A DNA stretch of 64,000 nt from Firmicutes bacterium OM04-13BH (GCA_003481745.1 QULP01000013.1:1-64000); one strand, 5' to 3'. Numbered from the stretch's first letter, positions 24,589-33,215 are shown. Numbers and translations are program-made. Notes: generated by a model from the sequence alone, not told the origin.

Positions 24589-26355
24589 AAATTCGGCTAT
24601 CAGTTTTTGAATTTCCGATTCGGTTAAGCACTCACATTTTTTCTTCCGAATTGCATAAACCCTGGTACAGATATTTAACACCGTTGGTCTATGTGTCGTG
24701 ACAATACAGGTTCTGGGATAAGTATCCTGCATAATATTTTTTAATACATTTCGCTCAGTGGCAACGTCAAGTGCGGAAGTTGCCTCATCTAAAAGCAGAA
24801 TCGGGGATTTTCGAAGCAATGCGCGGGCAATTGAAAGTCGCTGCGCCTGGCCTTCTGAAAGTCCACCGCCTCGTTCTTTTATTTCACTTTGAATTCCGTC
24901 CGGCAATTTTGCAACAAATTCCCAGGCACAGGCAAGCTTTAACGCTTCTATGATTTCAGCATCGGTTGCTTCCGGTTTTACAATCCGCATATTTTCGGCA
25001 ATGGTGCCGGAGAACATAGTATTTCCTTGTGGCACATAGGAAAATAATTTCCGAGTGGAAGGAGACAATGAAATTTTTTTACTAAAACTTGCTCCGGAAC
25101 ATACCGAAAGGTCTCCGTTTTGTGGCTTAAGCAGAGAGAGCAGCAATCGGAGCATGGTCGTCTTTCCTTCTCCGGAAGGACCGACTAATGCTATGATTTC
25201 ATGTGGGTAAGCGTTTAAATTGGCATTCCGAAAAACCTCTGTACCGGTATGATAAGCGTAGTTTAATTCTTTTAGTTCAAGTCCGATGCCTTCCAATTTG
25301 TGCTGCGCTTCAAACTCGGTTACCAGAGTGTCCTGGCTATGGTCTTCTTGTGGCATCTCTACGATATCCATAAGACGACCGGCAGAGATAGTCAAAGAGA
25401 TTGCAGAGGGAATTAAGCCAACCAATGAATTTACAGAAGCCGTTAAGGTGCTGGAGAGCGATAAAAACATGGTCATTGTTCCATAACTGATTGCCTGACT
25501 CCACACACGATAAATTCCCCAACCATAGCAACTATAAGATACAATAAATCCGATGATAGACATTAAGATAGAAGTCAGCATGGACATTTTCTGAAAATCC
25601 AGGCGCATGGAAATATAATCCTGTTGCAGTGATTTTAATTTATTGGTATAAAAATGAATCAAGTCAAAGGCCTTAATTGTTTGAATGTTTGAAAAACTTT
25701 CCTGGTTAAAGCCATAGAGTTTGGCATTCATTGCGGCACTGCGCTGGTTGTTTTGTTTCATTCGTTTTAATAACGGTCGCGAAAGCAGGGCGCTAAATGG
25801 AATTCCAATCAAAGCAAACAGTGCAAAAGTCGGATCATAGTAAAGCACAATAGCCAGTGCACTGAGAAAACGAAAGACGTAGATGATCAGATTTGGAATC
25901 CAGTTTAAAACTCCACTTGAAATATTTGAAGCATCGGCACTCCAGCGAGTTACCAGATCTCCGGTATGATATTTGGTCAAAGCTTCCCAGTCTGTAACGA
26001 GCATTTTGGAGAAAATGTCATTTTTAATCTCAGTATCTACTTTTAGATTAATGAAGGTAGATGCGTAGCTGGAAGCCTGAGAAATCAGAATGCTGATGAT
26101 AGAAAAGCTAATCATTGCAATAAAGGTGCTTACTAATTTTCCGGTTTGATGACCGGTAATAATATCTACCAAATCCTTGGAGATCAGACTGGAGATGAGG
26201 GAAACCACGGTCCCGGTAAGCCCAAGTAAAGTATAGATAAGCATAGATTTCCAATAATGTTTTCCGTATTGATAAATCCATAATGTCTGAAGCCATATTT
26301 TTTGTAAAGAACCCTGCTTGAAGTGTTTCCATATAAGAGAAATTTTTTCTTTCAT
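24586..26355 (-). CDS. ABC exporter (fused permease and ATPase)
   Basis: A 589-residue protein: six transmembrane helices in the first about 330 residues, then a nucleotide-binding domain with Walker A GPSGEGKTTM, signature GGGLSEGQAQRLSIARAL, Walker B PILLLDEATSALD and the switch His in TTHRPT. There is no N-terminal C39 peptidase domain. Its start overlaps the PqqD-kinase gene by 4 bp (ATGA), so the two are coupled. Export of the 24148 product after processing by the separate S26 peptidase is the simplest reading; lipid or drug export is an alternative. Confidence 0.9.
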   Translation of the reverse strand: MKEKISLIWKHFKQGSLQKIWLQTLWIYQYGKHYWKSMLIYTLLGLTGTVVSLISSLISKDLVDIITGHQTGKLVSTFIAMISFSIISILISQASSYASTFINLKVDTEIKNDIFSKMLVTDWEALTKYHTGDLVTRWSADASNISSGVLNWIPNLIIYVFRFLSALAIVLYYDPTFALFALIGIPFSALLSRPLLKRMKQNNQRSAAMNAKLYGFNQESFSNIQTIKAFDLIHFYTNKLKSLQQDYISMRLDFQKMSMLTSILMSIIGFIVSYSCYGWGIYRVWSQAISYGTMTMFLSLSSTLTASVNSLVGLIPSAISLTISAGRLMDIVEMPQEDHSQDTLVTEFEAQHKLEGIGLELKELNYAYHTGTEVFRNANLNAYPHEIIALVGPSGEGKTTMLRLLLSLLKPQNGDLSVCSGASFSKKISLSPSTRKLFSYVPQGNTMFSGTIAENMRIVKPEATDAEIIEALKLACAWEFVAKLPDGIQSEIKERGGGLSEGQAQRLSIARALLRKSPILLLDEATSALDVATERNVLKNIMQDTYPRTCIVTTHRPTVLNICTRVYAIRKKKCECLTESEIQKLIAEF

Positions 26356-27554
26356 GTCAAATGGTTATCCTCCCAAAGGTTAATTCCTGCTTTTAAGCTT
26401 TGTGCAGAAGAAGGCTCTGGCATACATAGAAAAGAAAATACAGGCACATGGGAAACAATTTCTTCAGCAAACATCAAATTCAAAGAAAGCTGTTGTTCTT
26501 TCCAGACCGGAGAAATCATTCTCTGCATCACCCGAAGAATCTGTTCTGATTCATTTAAATCTTCAAAATGATTTTTAGATGGATGCTGCCCGAGAAGAAC
26601 AATCCCACCAAGTTCATAATTTTGTGCAGTGAAAATCCCGGAAGTTCCACACCAGGGAATTCCATAAACCATAATCTGCTTTTTTTTGATATCAAAACCT
26701 AAAAGATTTAAGTCGCCATTTAAATATGGAGTTTGAAAAAGTGTGTTCCAAAAAGCAGTATGTGTAGATTTTCCAACTCCGGAATGACCAGAGAACAGCC
26801 ATGCTTTTTGATGATACAAAAGAGAGGCAGAATGAATCGCAAATAATCCGTTTTTTTGAGCAATAAAAAGAAAAAATAAACGGATAGCATGAAATAAATT
26901 TTCAGTGGCAATATCGGAGTGTTCCGGTTTGCAATAAATTCGGACATAACTTCCGTCCTTGGTCATATGCGCTTCATATAAATTTTGCATAGGATGAAAG
27001 ACGATGATGTAATGATTGGCGTGTTCAAATACGCTCAGTTCTGAGTTTTGAAGCAGTACTTCTCCATAAGCGTGGCTTGCCGGAGGAATTGTAAGCAGTT
27101 CAAAGCGCTGGTCAGCTTTGGCATTTGTGGAAGAATCCGGTTCAAAACCAAAAGAGTCAAAATGCGTGAGTGCCGATTGCTCTAAGAGAAGCTGCTTTGG
27201 GTCATAAATCTGCAGTTTGAGTCCGGCAATTTCTAAATAAATTGTAGTGAAATTGGAAACTGGCTGGAGATCCTCTACAAGGATTCCGTTTGCTTGAAGT
27301 TGTGTAAGAAAGTCACGCACATCGTCACAAAGCATTGGAATTGAATCGGAGTCTAAATGATAAATTCTGGCAATCGCACTTACAAGGTCGTCAAATTCCA
27401 TGCCTTCATTGTGTTGCAGAAGATTCCAGAGTAAGGTTCCGGTTTCATTCAAAACCATGCCTTTTCGTTGATCTGCGATTTGCTGACCATAAGGCAGTAA
27501 ATAGCAGGTGTCTTTTATTTTGCGAAGGGTGTATCCGGATTGGCATTGAAACAT
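26352..27554 (-). CDS. PqqD-HPr kinase-like fusion protein
   Basis: A 400-residue protein from ATG 27554 (an open frame continues upstream without a better start). Residues about 8-97 form a PqqD-like domain (GYTLRKIKDTCYLLPYGQQI, then LNETGTLLWNLLQ and LLTQL-like end). After a variable middle part, residues about 235-395 resemble HPr kinase/phosphorylase, with HSASL, P-loop GHSGVGKSTH at 256-265, LNGDLNLLGF and IPWCGTSGIF. In paeninodin-type clusters a similar kinase phosphorylates the precursor. The fused recognition domain would deliver the substrate. It is the first gene of an operon with the ABC exporter. Confidence 0.87.
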   Translation of the reverse strand: MFQCQSGYTLRKIKDTCYLLPYGQQIADQRKGMVLNETGTLLWNLLQHNEGMEFDDLVSAIARIYHLDSDSIPMLCDDVRDFLTQLQANGILVEDLQPVSNFTTIYLEIAGLKLQIYDPKQLLLEQSALTHFDSFGFEPDSSTNAKADQRFELLTIPPASHAYGEVLLQNSELSVFEHANHYIIVFHPMQNLYEAHMTKDGSYVRIYCKPEHSDIATENLFHAIRLFFLFIAQKNGLFAIHSASLLYHQKAWLFSGHSGVGKSTHTAFWNTLFQTPYLNGDLNLLGFDIKKKQIMVYGIPWCGTSGIFTAQNYELGGIVLLGQHPSKNHFEDLNESEQILRVMQRMISPVWKEQQLSLNLMFAEEIVSHVPVFSFLCMPEPSSAQSLKAGINLWEDNHLT

Positions 27555-27660
27555 AAATAAAAGGTGTCCTTTCGTTAAAGTTGGATTAAAAAAATCTACA
27601 GATATTATAAGCTCAGATGATAATTGTGTCAAAAAGAAAAAGTAAATAATAAAAGTAAAT

Positions 27661-27711
27661 AAAAATAGCTCCTATCGTGAAAATTCAATTTCATGATAAG
27701 AGCTATTTTTT
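27661..27711. terminator. Terminator after the OPT-PqqD pair
   Basis: AAAAATAGCTCCTATCGTGA (27661-27680) pairs with TCATGATAAGAGCTATTTTT (27691-27710) with few mismatches. It serves the minus-strand PqqD gene, whose stop codon it touches. Confidence 0.85.
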
Positions 27712-28063
27712 ACTTCCACTCAACAAAGTGATAACTATCTAATATTTGAAAATACTTGGCAAGGCGTTCATATAATGGATTTGCTTTTTCACCGAAATGT
27801 TTTTCGACTTCTTTTCCAAGTTCGATAATATTTTTTTCTCCATCTAATAAAGGCCATACAAAGCTTCCTATTTCATCCAGATGGATATGTGTGACTTTTG
27901 GTTTCTTTAAAAGTTTTTGTGCGATTCGGTTAAAAGCACCGGTATTTTCAATATCGAGTGTAACAATTCCATTTTCATCAGCCGACCAGGAGATGCCCTC
28001 CGGTCGGGCTGGTTTTCGTTCCAGATAATTCTCTGAAATCACATTGTTATTTTTTTTCATCAT
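27710..28063 (-). CDS. PqqD-family protein coupled to OPT transporter
   Basis: A 117-residue PqqD-like protein. The RRE-like part follows an N-terminal extension with KPARPEGISWSADENGIVTL and includes HIHLDEIGSFVWPLLDGEKN and LGKEVEKHFGEK helices. It starts directly after the stop of the OPT transporter (no intergenic base), so both are made from one message. It is separated by a terminator from the RiPP-like cluster. OPT transporters import oligopeptides or metal chelates; the PqqD protein may bind the peptide or regulate transport, an untested idea. Confidence 0.85.
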   Translation of the reverse strand: MMKKNNNVISENYLERKPARPEGISWSADENGIVTLDIENTGAFNRIAQKLLKKPKVTHIHLDEIGSFVWPLLDGEKNIIELGKEVEKHFGEKANPLYERLAKYFQILDSYHFVEWK

Positions 28064-29968
28064 TTACTTTCTTTTTTTCCAGACGGAAAATTTCAATAAA
28101 CTTAATATAATCAGAGCAAATACAACTAAGCTTCCGATATTAGCTACCGGTGTAGAAAGATTTAATTTAGAAGATAAGTCGATTGCATCATTCAGTCCAA
28201 ATACAGCAAAGATAGCGAGTAAAATACCAACTAAGCCTTCTCCGGCAATCATACCAGAACAATATAAGATACCGTCGCTGATGATTGCATCTTTTTCTTT
28301 CTGTTCTTTGTTCATTTTATCAAATACAAGACGAACAAGACCACCTACCATGATACAAGCATTGAGCTGTACCGGAAGGTAAACACCGATTGCAAATGGA
28401 AGTACCGGAATTCCTACGATTTCTACTGCGATTGCAAGGAATACACCAATGAATACAAGAGTCCATGGAAGATTTCCATCCATAACGCCTTCGATGATCA
28501 TTTTCATTAACATTGCCTGAGGTGCCCCGAGCTGTTCAGTACCAAAGCCCCATGCAGCATCTAATAAATATAATACACCACCGATTGCAAAAGCAGCAGC
28601 GATAACACCAATCATTTCACCAATCTGCTGTTTCTTAGGAGTTGCACCGAGTAAATATCCGGTTTTTAAATCCTGAGAAGCATCTCCGGCGATTGCAGCC
28701 ACAATACAGATGATGGAACCGATAGCGATAGCACCCTGCATACCATGCGCACCATGGTCACCTGTTATTTTTAAGATGATAGTAGCAATCAGAAGTGTTG
28801 CGATTGCCATACCGGAAACCGGGTTATTTGAGCTTCCTACAAGACCAACCATTCTTGAAGAAACAGTTGCAAAGAAGAAACCAAAGATAACAACGATAAT
28901 CGCACCAACGAGAGTTACCGGAATTGCAGGTACTAACCATACAAGCAGAGTCAGAATGAGGATAGCAATTAATAAGAATTTCATGCTTAAATCCTGCTCA
29001 GTACGTTTATTTCCTGTACCTTTAGAACCGGACATACTTTTTAAGGCGTCACGGAACGTACGGATAATCAGAGGAAGGGATTTAATTAAACTGATGATAC
29101 CGCCTGCTGCCAGTGCACCGGCACCGATGTAGCGGATATAACTTCCCCAGATTGCGCTTGCGCCTCCGGCTGCAAACATTTCTCCGATAGGAGCAGTTCC
29201 CGGATATAAAGTCAAATCATTACCAAACAGTACAATTGCCGGAATAAATACCAGCCAGCTGACAATACCACCGGCAAACATATAAGAAGAAATTCTTGGT
29301 CCACAGATGTAACCAACGCTCATAACAGCCGGGTAAATCTGTGTTCCGATTTCTCCAGCATATCCTTTTACTCGGAAAGATACTTCACTTGGAACCAGTT
29401 TTAATCCATCGATAATGAATTTAAATCCGGCAGCAATACCAAGTCCGGCAAATACAGTAGAAGCATTTGCTCCACCTTCTTCACCAGCTAAAAGGACCTC
29501 TGCACACGCAGTACCTTCCGGATAAGGAAGTACGCCATGTTCTTTTACGATTAATGCGTTTCTAAGCGGAATCATGAATAACACACCAAGCAGACCACCG
29601 ATTAAAGCGATAATTGTGATTTCAATAATACTTGGTTTATCCATTTTTCCTTCTGCTGCCCATAAGAATAAAGCAGGCAGGGTAAAAATAGCACCAGCGG
29701 CTAAAGACTCTCCGGCAGAGCCAATAGTCTGTACCAGGTTACTTTCCAAAATGGAGTTTTTTCGCATGATAACGCGAATTACACCCATGGAAATTACAGC
29801 AGCCGGGATGGATGCAGAAACGGTCATACCAACACGTAATCCGAGGTAAGCGTTTGCTGCACCGAACACAATTGCAAGAAGGATACCCATTACAATAGAA
29901 GTGATTGTAAATTCAGGTGTCACTTTTTCAGCCGGAATATACGGCTTGAACTCTTTATTTTCGTTCAT
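28064..29968 (-). CDS. OPT-family oligopeptide transporter
   Basis: A 634-residue polytopic membrane protein. The N-terminus carries the family motif region FTITSIVMGILLAIVFGAAN, and LRNALIVKEHGVLPYPEGTA (about 130-150) is the characteristic OPT stretch. About 15 hydrophobic helices follow, ending in a short basic tail. Bacterial OPT proteins take up oligopeptides or peptide-like metal chelators by proton symport. The downstream PqqD gene abuts its stop codon, an arrangement suggesting a peptide-related role. Confidence 0.93.
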   Translation of the reverse strand: MNENKEFKPYIPAEKVTPEFTITSIVMGILLAIVFGAANAYLGLRVGMTVSASIPAAVISMGVIRVIMRKNSILESNLVQTIGSAGESLAAGAIFTLPALFLWAAEGKMDKPSIIEITIIALIGGLLGVLFMIPLRNALIVKEHGVLPYPEGTACAEVLLAGEEGGANASTVFAGLGIAAGFKFIIDGLKLVPSEVSFRVKGYAGEIGTQIYPAVMSVGYICGPRISSYMFAGGIVSWLVFIPAIVLFGNDLTLYPGTAPIGEMFAAGGASAIWGSYIRYIGAGALAAGGIISLIKSLPLIIRTFRDALKSMSGSKGTGNKRTEQDLSMKFLLIAILILTLLVWLVPAIPVTLVGAIIVVIFGFFFATVSSRMVGLVGSSNNPVSGMAIATLLIATIILKITGDHGAHGMQGAIAIGSIICIVAAIAGDASQDLKTGYLLGATPKKQQIGEMIGVIAAAFAIGGVLYLLDAAWGFGTEQLGAPQAMLMKMIIEGVMDGNLPWTLVFIGVFLAIAVEIVGIPVLPFAIGVYLPVQLNACIMVGGLVRLVFDKMNKEQKEKDAIISDGILYCSGMIAGEGLVGILLAIFAVFGLNDAIDLSSKLNLSTPVANIGSLVVFALIILSLLKFSVWKKRK

Positions 29969-30129
29969 GTTTCTCTCCTTTGTAAATCTAAAGTCACAAC
30001 AAACATCATTATATAGAAAATATATTCGACTTGCAAGAACATTTGTGCATTTTCATTGTATTTCCAGATTTAATAAAATATGATAAAATAGCAGGAAACC
30101 AGAAAACTTTAAAATTATGGGAGAATACT

Positions 30130-30675
30130 ATGAAGAAAAAACTTGTCTTACTTGTTCTGATTGTGGCAATTGCAGCAGGAGCAGGTCTGGTACTTCCGGG
30201 CGTGATGAACAAGGCAGGAAAAGAAACGACCATTACATCTTCTCAACTCGAAGATGCGATAAATATCAGCCAGCTTTCTACCGCAGAGTTTGTTTATAAC
30301 GGTGTAGCAGAAAAACATAATCAAGAAAATCCGGATGAGATAGACTGCTATATTGCGTATGATGCCAATGTGAAAGTCGGAATTAACATGGAAGAGGTGA
30401 CATTTAAAATCAATGAAGAAAAAAAGACTGTGACACCGGTTCTTCCAAAGATAGAGATTAATATTGCAACGCTAGATGAAAATTCGATTAGCTATATTCC
30501 AAAGAATCCAGACCTTTCTTTAAAAGAAGTCATTACGCTTTGTAAAGAAGATGCAATGAATGAGGCAAATCATTCAGATAAATTATATGAAACAGCCCAG
30601 GAAAATCTGGAATCTGTAATCGAAGCATTGCTATCACCGATTCTTGAACATGAAGGGTATTCGATTCAGTGGTAA
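30130..30675 (+). CDS. DUF4230-like exported protein
   Basis: A 181-residue protein from ATG 30130. An N-terminal hydrophobic segment (about 4-24, LVLLVLIVAIAAGAGLVLPG) acts as signal anchor. The rest matches the DUF4230 pattern: ISQLSTAEFVYNGVAE, a VKVGINMEEVTFKINEEKKT strand pair, and a C-terminal helix in a region ending YSIQW. Function is unknown for the family. It is followed 27 bp later by a second, related gene, so the two proteins may form a pair at the outer membrane face. Confidence 0.8.
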   Translation: MKKKLVLLVLIVAIAAGAGLVLPGVMNKAGKETTITSSQLEDAINISQLSTAEFVYNGVAEKHNQENPDEIDCYIAYDANVKVGINMEEVTFKINEEKKTVTPVLPKIEINIATLDENSISYIPKNPDLSLKEVITLCKEDAMNEANHSDKLYETAQENLESVIEALLSPILEHEGYSIQW

Positions 30676-30702
30676 AGTGTGATAAAAAATGGAGAAAATA
30701 AA

Positions 30703-31293
30703 ATGAAACGAAAAAAAATACTTTGTCTTTTAGTAATCAGTATGCTGTGTCTTACCGGGTGTGCAGATAAGAAAGAGGAAAAAAAAGAGGCTGATTTTTC
30801 AGCAATTCAATCCGTCTGTGAACTTGCAACTTTAAAATGCTATTATCACAATGTAGCAAAATCAGAGACGGAAGCCAGCGGATTGTTTAAATGGCTTGGA
30901 ACAGGATATAAAAAAATCTGGACTGAGTACAGTGGAATTGTAGAACTTGGGGTAGATGTCAGCAAGGTGTCTGTTTCCAAACCAAGCAAAGACGGAGTGG
31001 TAAAGGTGACCATTCCGGATGCTGAGATTTTGAGTGTGGATTTAGACGAGGATTCTATGGGAGAGCCTCTTACCGATACCGGATTTATGACTAAAATCAC
31101 AAAAGAAGAAGAAACCGAGGCACTTGCAGAGGCGCAAAATCACATGGAAGAAACTGCAAATGAGAATGGAAATCTTTTAAATCAGGCAAAAGAACGGGCG
31201 AAAAGCCTGATTGAAGGATATGTGAAAAATGTAGGAGAACAAATCGGAAAAGAATATACCGTAGAGTGGGTTGATGCGAAGGCAGAAGAATAA
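30703..31293 (+). CDS. DUF4230-like lipoprotein
   Basis: A 196-residue protein; the ATG at 30703 has GGAG upstream. The signal peptide ends in a lipobox (LCLTGC). The mature part follows the same plan as its neighbour: SAIQSVCELATLKCYYHNVA, VELGVDVSKVSVSKP, then a long helical segment and KEYTVEWVD at the end. It is therefore a paralogue of the 30130 product, lipid-anchored instead of helix-anchored. The pair probably arose by duplication. Role unknown. Confidence 0.82.
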   Translation: MKRKKILCLLVISMLCLTGCADKKEEKKEADFSAIQSVCELATLKCYYHNVAKSETEASGLFKWLGTGYKKIWTEYSGIVELGVDVSKVSVSKPSKDGVVKVTIPDAEILSVDLDEDSMGEPLTDTGFMTKITKEEETEALAEAQNHMEETANENGNLLNQAKERAKSLIEGYVKNVGEQIGKEYTVEWVDAKAEE

Positions 31294-31331
31294 AACAGAA
31301 GAATAAAAAGAGAAGGAATGAAAAAATCAGT

Positions 31332-31976
31332 ATGATAAAAGCAGTCATTTTTGATATGGATGGAACATTAATTGACACAGAGAAATATTACCGGATTTTC
31401 TGGCCAAAGGCACTGGCACATTTTGGATATGAGATGAGTGATGAACAGGCACTTAGTATGCGCTCTCTTGGAAGACCCTATGCGCCAAAACATTTAAAAG
31501 AGATGTTTCATGATGAGAATCTGGATTACACTACAATTCGTAATTATCGAAAAGAAATCATGGAAGAATGTCTTCAAAAGAATGGAATTGAACTGAAAAA
31601 AGGAGCAGTAGAACTGCTTGAATTTTTAAAAACAAAAAATGTCAAACGTGCGATTGCTACGGCAACGGATGAAGAACGTGCCAGAAAATACTTAAAACAA
31701 ATTGGTTTAGAACCATATTTTGATAAAATTATCTGTGCAACAATGGTAGAATACGGAAAGCCATCGCCTGATATTTATGAATATGCCTGTAGGCAGCTTA
31801 AACTTTTGCCAGAAGAATGTATGGCAGTGGAAGATTCGCCAAATGGAGTCTTAAGTGCCTATCGTGCAGGGTGTAAAGTTGTGATGGTTCCGGACCAGAC
31901 AGAACCAGAAGAAGCATTAAAAGAAATCTTATATGGATGCGTAGAGAACCTCTTAGAGATTAGAAAATACTTCTAA
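31332..31976 (+). CDS. HAD-superfamily phosphatase/phosphomutase
   Basis: A 214-residue cytoplasmic enzyme. HAD motif I is FDMDGTLIDTE (nucleophile Asp9 or so), motif II Thr in RAIATATDEERA, motif III Lys in YGKPSPDIY and motif IV in AVEDSPNGVLSAYRAG. A helical C1 cap (about 15-85) is typical of the beta-phosphoglucomutase-like group. Substrate is probably a sugar phosphate, not determinable here. It lies 38 bp after the DUF4230 pair and may be co-transcribed. Confidence 0.92.
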   Translation: MIKAVIFDMDGTLIDTEKYYRIFWPKALAHFGYEMSDEQALSMRSLGRPYAPKHLKEMFHDENLDYTTIRNYRKEIMEECLQKNGIELKKGAVELLEFLKTKNVKRAIATATDEERARKYLKQIGLEPYFDKIICATMVEYGKPSPDIYEYACRQLKLLPEECMAVEDSPNGVLSAYRAGCKVVMVPDQTEPEEALKEILYGCVENLLEIRKYF

Positions 31977-31985
31977 TTGTGCAAC

Positions 31986-32132
31986 TTGTTGCAGAGACAT
32001 CGCAAAAAAGTACCGATAGTAGACGAGAGATACTTTGATATAGCGGAGAATCGCCTGTATTCAGAATTAGAACTGGTGCTTGGAAAAAATAGAAATGAGA
32101 TTTATGAACTGATAAAAAGTTATTGTGAATAA
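31986..32132 (+). pseudogene. Short coding remnant, unknown family
   Basis: An open frame of 48 codons starting at TTG without a ribosome site and ending at 32132. It reads VPIVDERYFDIAENRLYSEL and then LVLGKNRNEIYELIKSYCE, a protein-like helical C-terminus. It is probably the 3' end of a gene whose front is missing. I do not recognise the family. It ends inside the first copy of the 44-bp repeat. Confidence 0.35.
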
Positions 32133-32187
32133 TCTAAAAAGGGACGGGGTTTGTGGCTTAGTCAAGCTACGAATCACGTCCCTTTTA
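32127..32187. repeat. 44-bp direct repeat copy 1 with hairpin
   Basis: Positions 32127-32170 are identical to 32882-32925. The repeat begins GAATAATCTAAAAAGGGACG and contains the left arm of a long hairpin; in this copy the right arm (32171-32187) has diverged, so the stem has several mismatches. The two copies bracket the HigBA pair. Confidence 0.85.
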
Positions 32188-32190
32188 CAA

Positions 32191-32219
32191 TTGACAATAT
32201 GGCATATATACCATATAAT
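32191..32219 (+). promoter_or_regulatory. higBA promoter with internal palindrome
   Basis: TTGACA (32191-32196) and TATAAT (32214-32219) have a 17-bp spacer. The spacer holds ATATGG (32197-32202) and CCATAT (32211-32216), an inverted repeat that runs into the -10 box. This is a good site for autorepression by the HigA antitoxin. Confidence 0.8.
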
Positions 32220-32237
32220 TAATATAAAGGAGGTCAT

Positions 32238-32603
32238 ATGGCGGATTTTAAATTAATAGCATATGAAAAAGAAAATGGAGAAGTTCCTGTAGAGGAGTTT
32301 CTCAATTCTGTTAATCCTAAAATGCGAGCTAAGATATATGGATTAATGAGTATTTTACAAGAAAAAGGTAACATGCTCAGAGAGCCATATAGTAAGCATT
32401 TAGAAGACGGAATTTTTGAGTTACGCTGTAAATTTGGAAGTGATATTACCAGAGTTTTGTATTTTTTCTATTATGAGGGAAAAATTATAATGACAAATGG
32501 TTTTGTAAAAAAGACACAAAAAACTCCAAAAGAGGAGATACAGATTGCAAAAGACAGGAGAAAAGATTTCATAGAAAGGATGATGAGAGATGAGGACATT
32601 TGA
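32238..32603 (+). CDS. higB: HigB/RelE-type toxin (Gp49-like)
   Basis: A 121-residue protein after AAAGGAGG. It matches the phage Gp49/HigB-like branch of RelE toxins: VEEFLNSVNPKMRAKIYGLM, HLEDGIFELRCKFGSDITRVLY and NGFVKKTQKTPKEEI. These toxins cut mRNA on the ribosome. The toxin-first order and 14-bp overlap with an XRE antitoxin are typical of HigBA. The pair sits between two 44-bp repeats, suggesting arrival as a unit. Confidence 0.9.
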   Translation: MADFKLIAYEKENGEVPVEEFLNSVNPKMRAKIYGLMSILQEKGNMLREPYSKHLEDGIFELRCKFGSDITRVLYFFYYEGKIIMTNGFVKKTQKTPKEEIQIAKDRRKDFIERMMRDEDI

Positions 32604-32877
32604 TGATATGCTCTCTAAGCAGTTAGAAAATGAAGAATTTAAAAAAGAATATGAAGCAATTCAACCAGAAATGGATGTTATCAGAGCGATTGTAGATGCA
32701 AGAACTTCTCAGAATCTTACACAGAAGGAGCTTGCTGAGCGTACGGGTATTAATCAGGCAGATATTAGTAAGCTTGAGAATGGAACTAGAAATCCTTCTA
32801 TTAATTTACTGAAACGGTTAGCAGATGGTATGGGAATGGCTCTCAAAATTGAGTTTGTACCTAAGCAGAAGGCGTGA
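32590..32877 (+). CDS. higA: HigA-type XRE antitoxin
   Basis: A 95-residue protein overlapping the toxin gene by 14 bp. A Cro/C1 helix-turn-helix spans about residues 35-90 (QNLTQKELAERTGINQADIS, then KLENGTRNPSINLLKRLADG). The N-terminal helices (FDDMLSKQLENEEFKKEYE) are the usual toxin-contacting part. It should neutralise the toxin and repress the promoter at 32191 through the palindrome there. Confidence 0.92.
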   Translation: MRTFDDMLSKQLENEEFKKEYEAIQPEMDVIRAIVDARTSQNLTQKELAERTGINQADISKLENGTRNPSINLLKRLADGMGMALKIEFVPKQKA

Positions 32878-32881
32878 CAGA

Positions 32882-32944
32882 GAATAATCTAAAAAGGGAC
32901 GGGGTTTGTGGCTTAGTCAAGCTACAAACTCCGTCCCTTTTTTA
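32882..32944. repeat. 44-bp direct repeat copy 2 forming a 24-bp hairpin
   Basis: Positions 32882-32925 repeat 32127-32170 exactly. Here the following bases complete an almost perfect 24-bp stem (arms about 32891-32914 and 32919-32942, loop AGTC, two G-U pairs) followed by T residues. It can serve as terminator for the toxin-antitoxin operon. Confidence 0.88.
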
Positions 32945-33215
32945 TGTTATCTCTTTTTGATAAATTTAATGCTTCGTCTGCGCTAGAAAGACCGCCATTT
33001 CCTAACTGATTGGCAGTATCTGCGATAGGACTGGTAACACTGGTATTACGCTCTCCATTTAAGGTATAGCTTCCTTCGAGTTTTTCTGGATTTAATGCAT
33101 CGTTAAAACGGGCGTTATCGTTGTTTTAAGGTAACAGAAGGCATGCCTTTTACTTCGGTCAGTTTATTTAATTGAAATAAGCAGGAATATTGTAATTGAT
33201 ATTATTTAACCATAC
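32945..33215 (-). pseudogene. Decayed gene remnant beside higBA
   Basis: On the minus strand, coding-like text is split over frames: IPAYF, then LNKLTEVKGMPSVTLK, then after a one-base shift NDNARFNDALNPEKLEGSYT and NTSVTSPIADTANQLGNGG. I do not recognise the family. Frameshifts at about 33127 and 33170 and the lack of an intact start show decay. It ends at the second 44-bp repeat, so the toxin-antitoxin unit may have landed in this gene. Confidence 0.5.

Noticed and set aside
22044..27554. Lasso-peptide cluster
   Set aside because: No asparagine-synthase-like cyclase or transglutaminase-like leader peptidase, and the substrate core is too long.
28710..29132. Plus-strand open frame opposite the OPT gene
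   Set aside because: Shadow of a well-supported membrane protein gene; no start signals.
31986..32132. Functional small protein
   Set aside because: No ribosome site or proper start; more like the tail of a lost gene.
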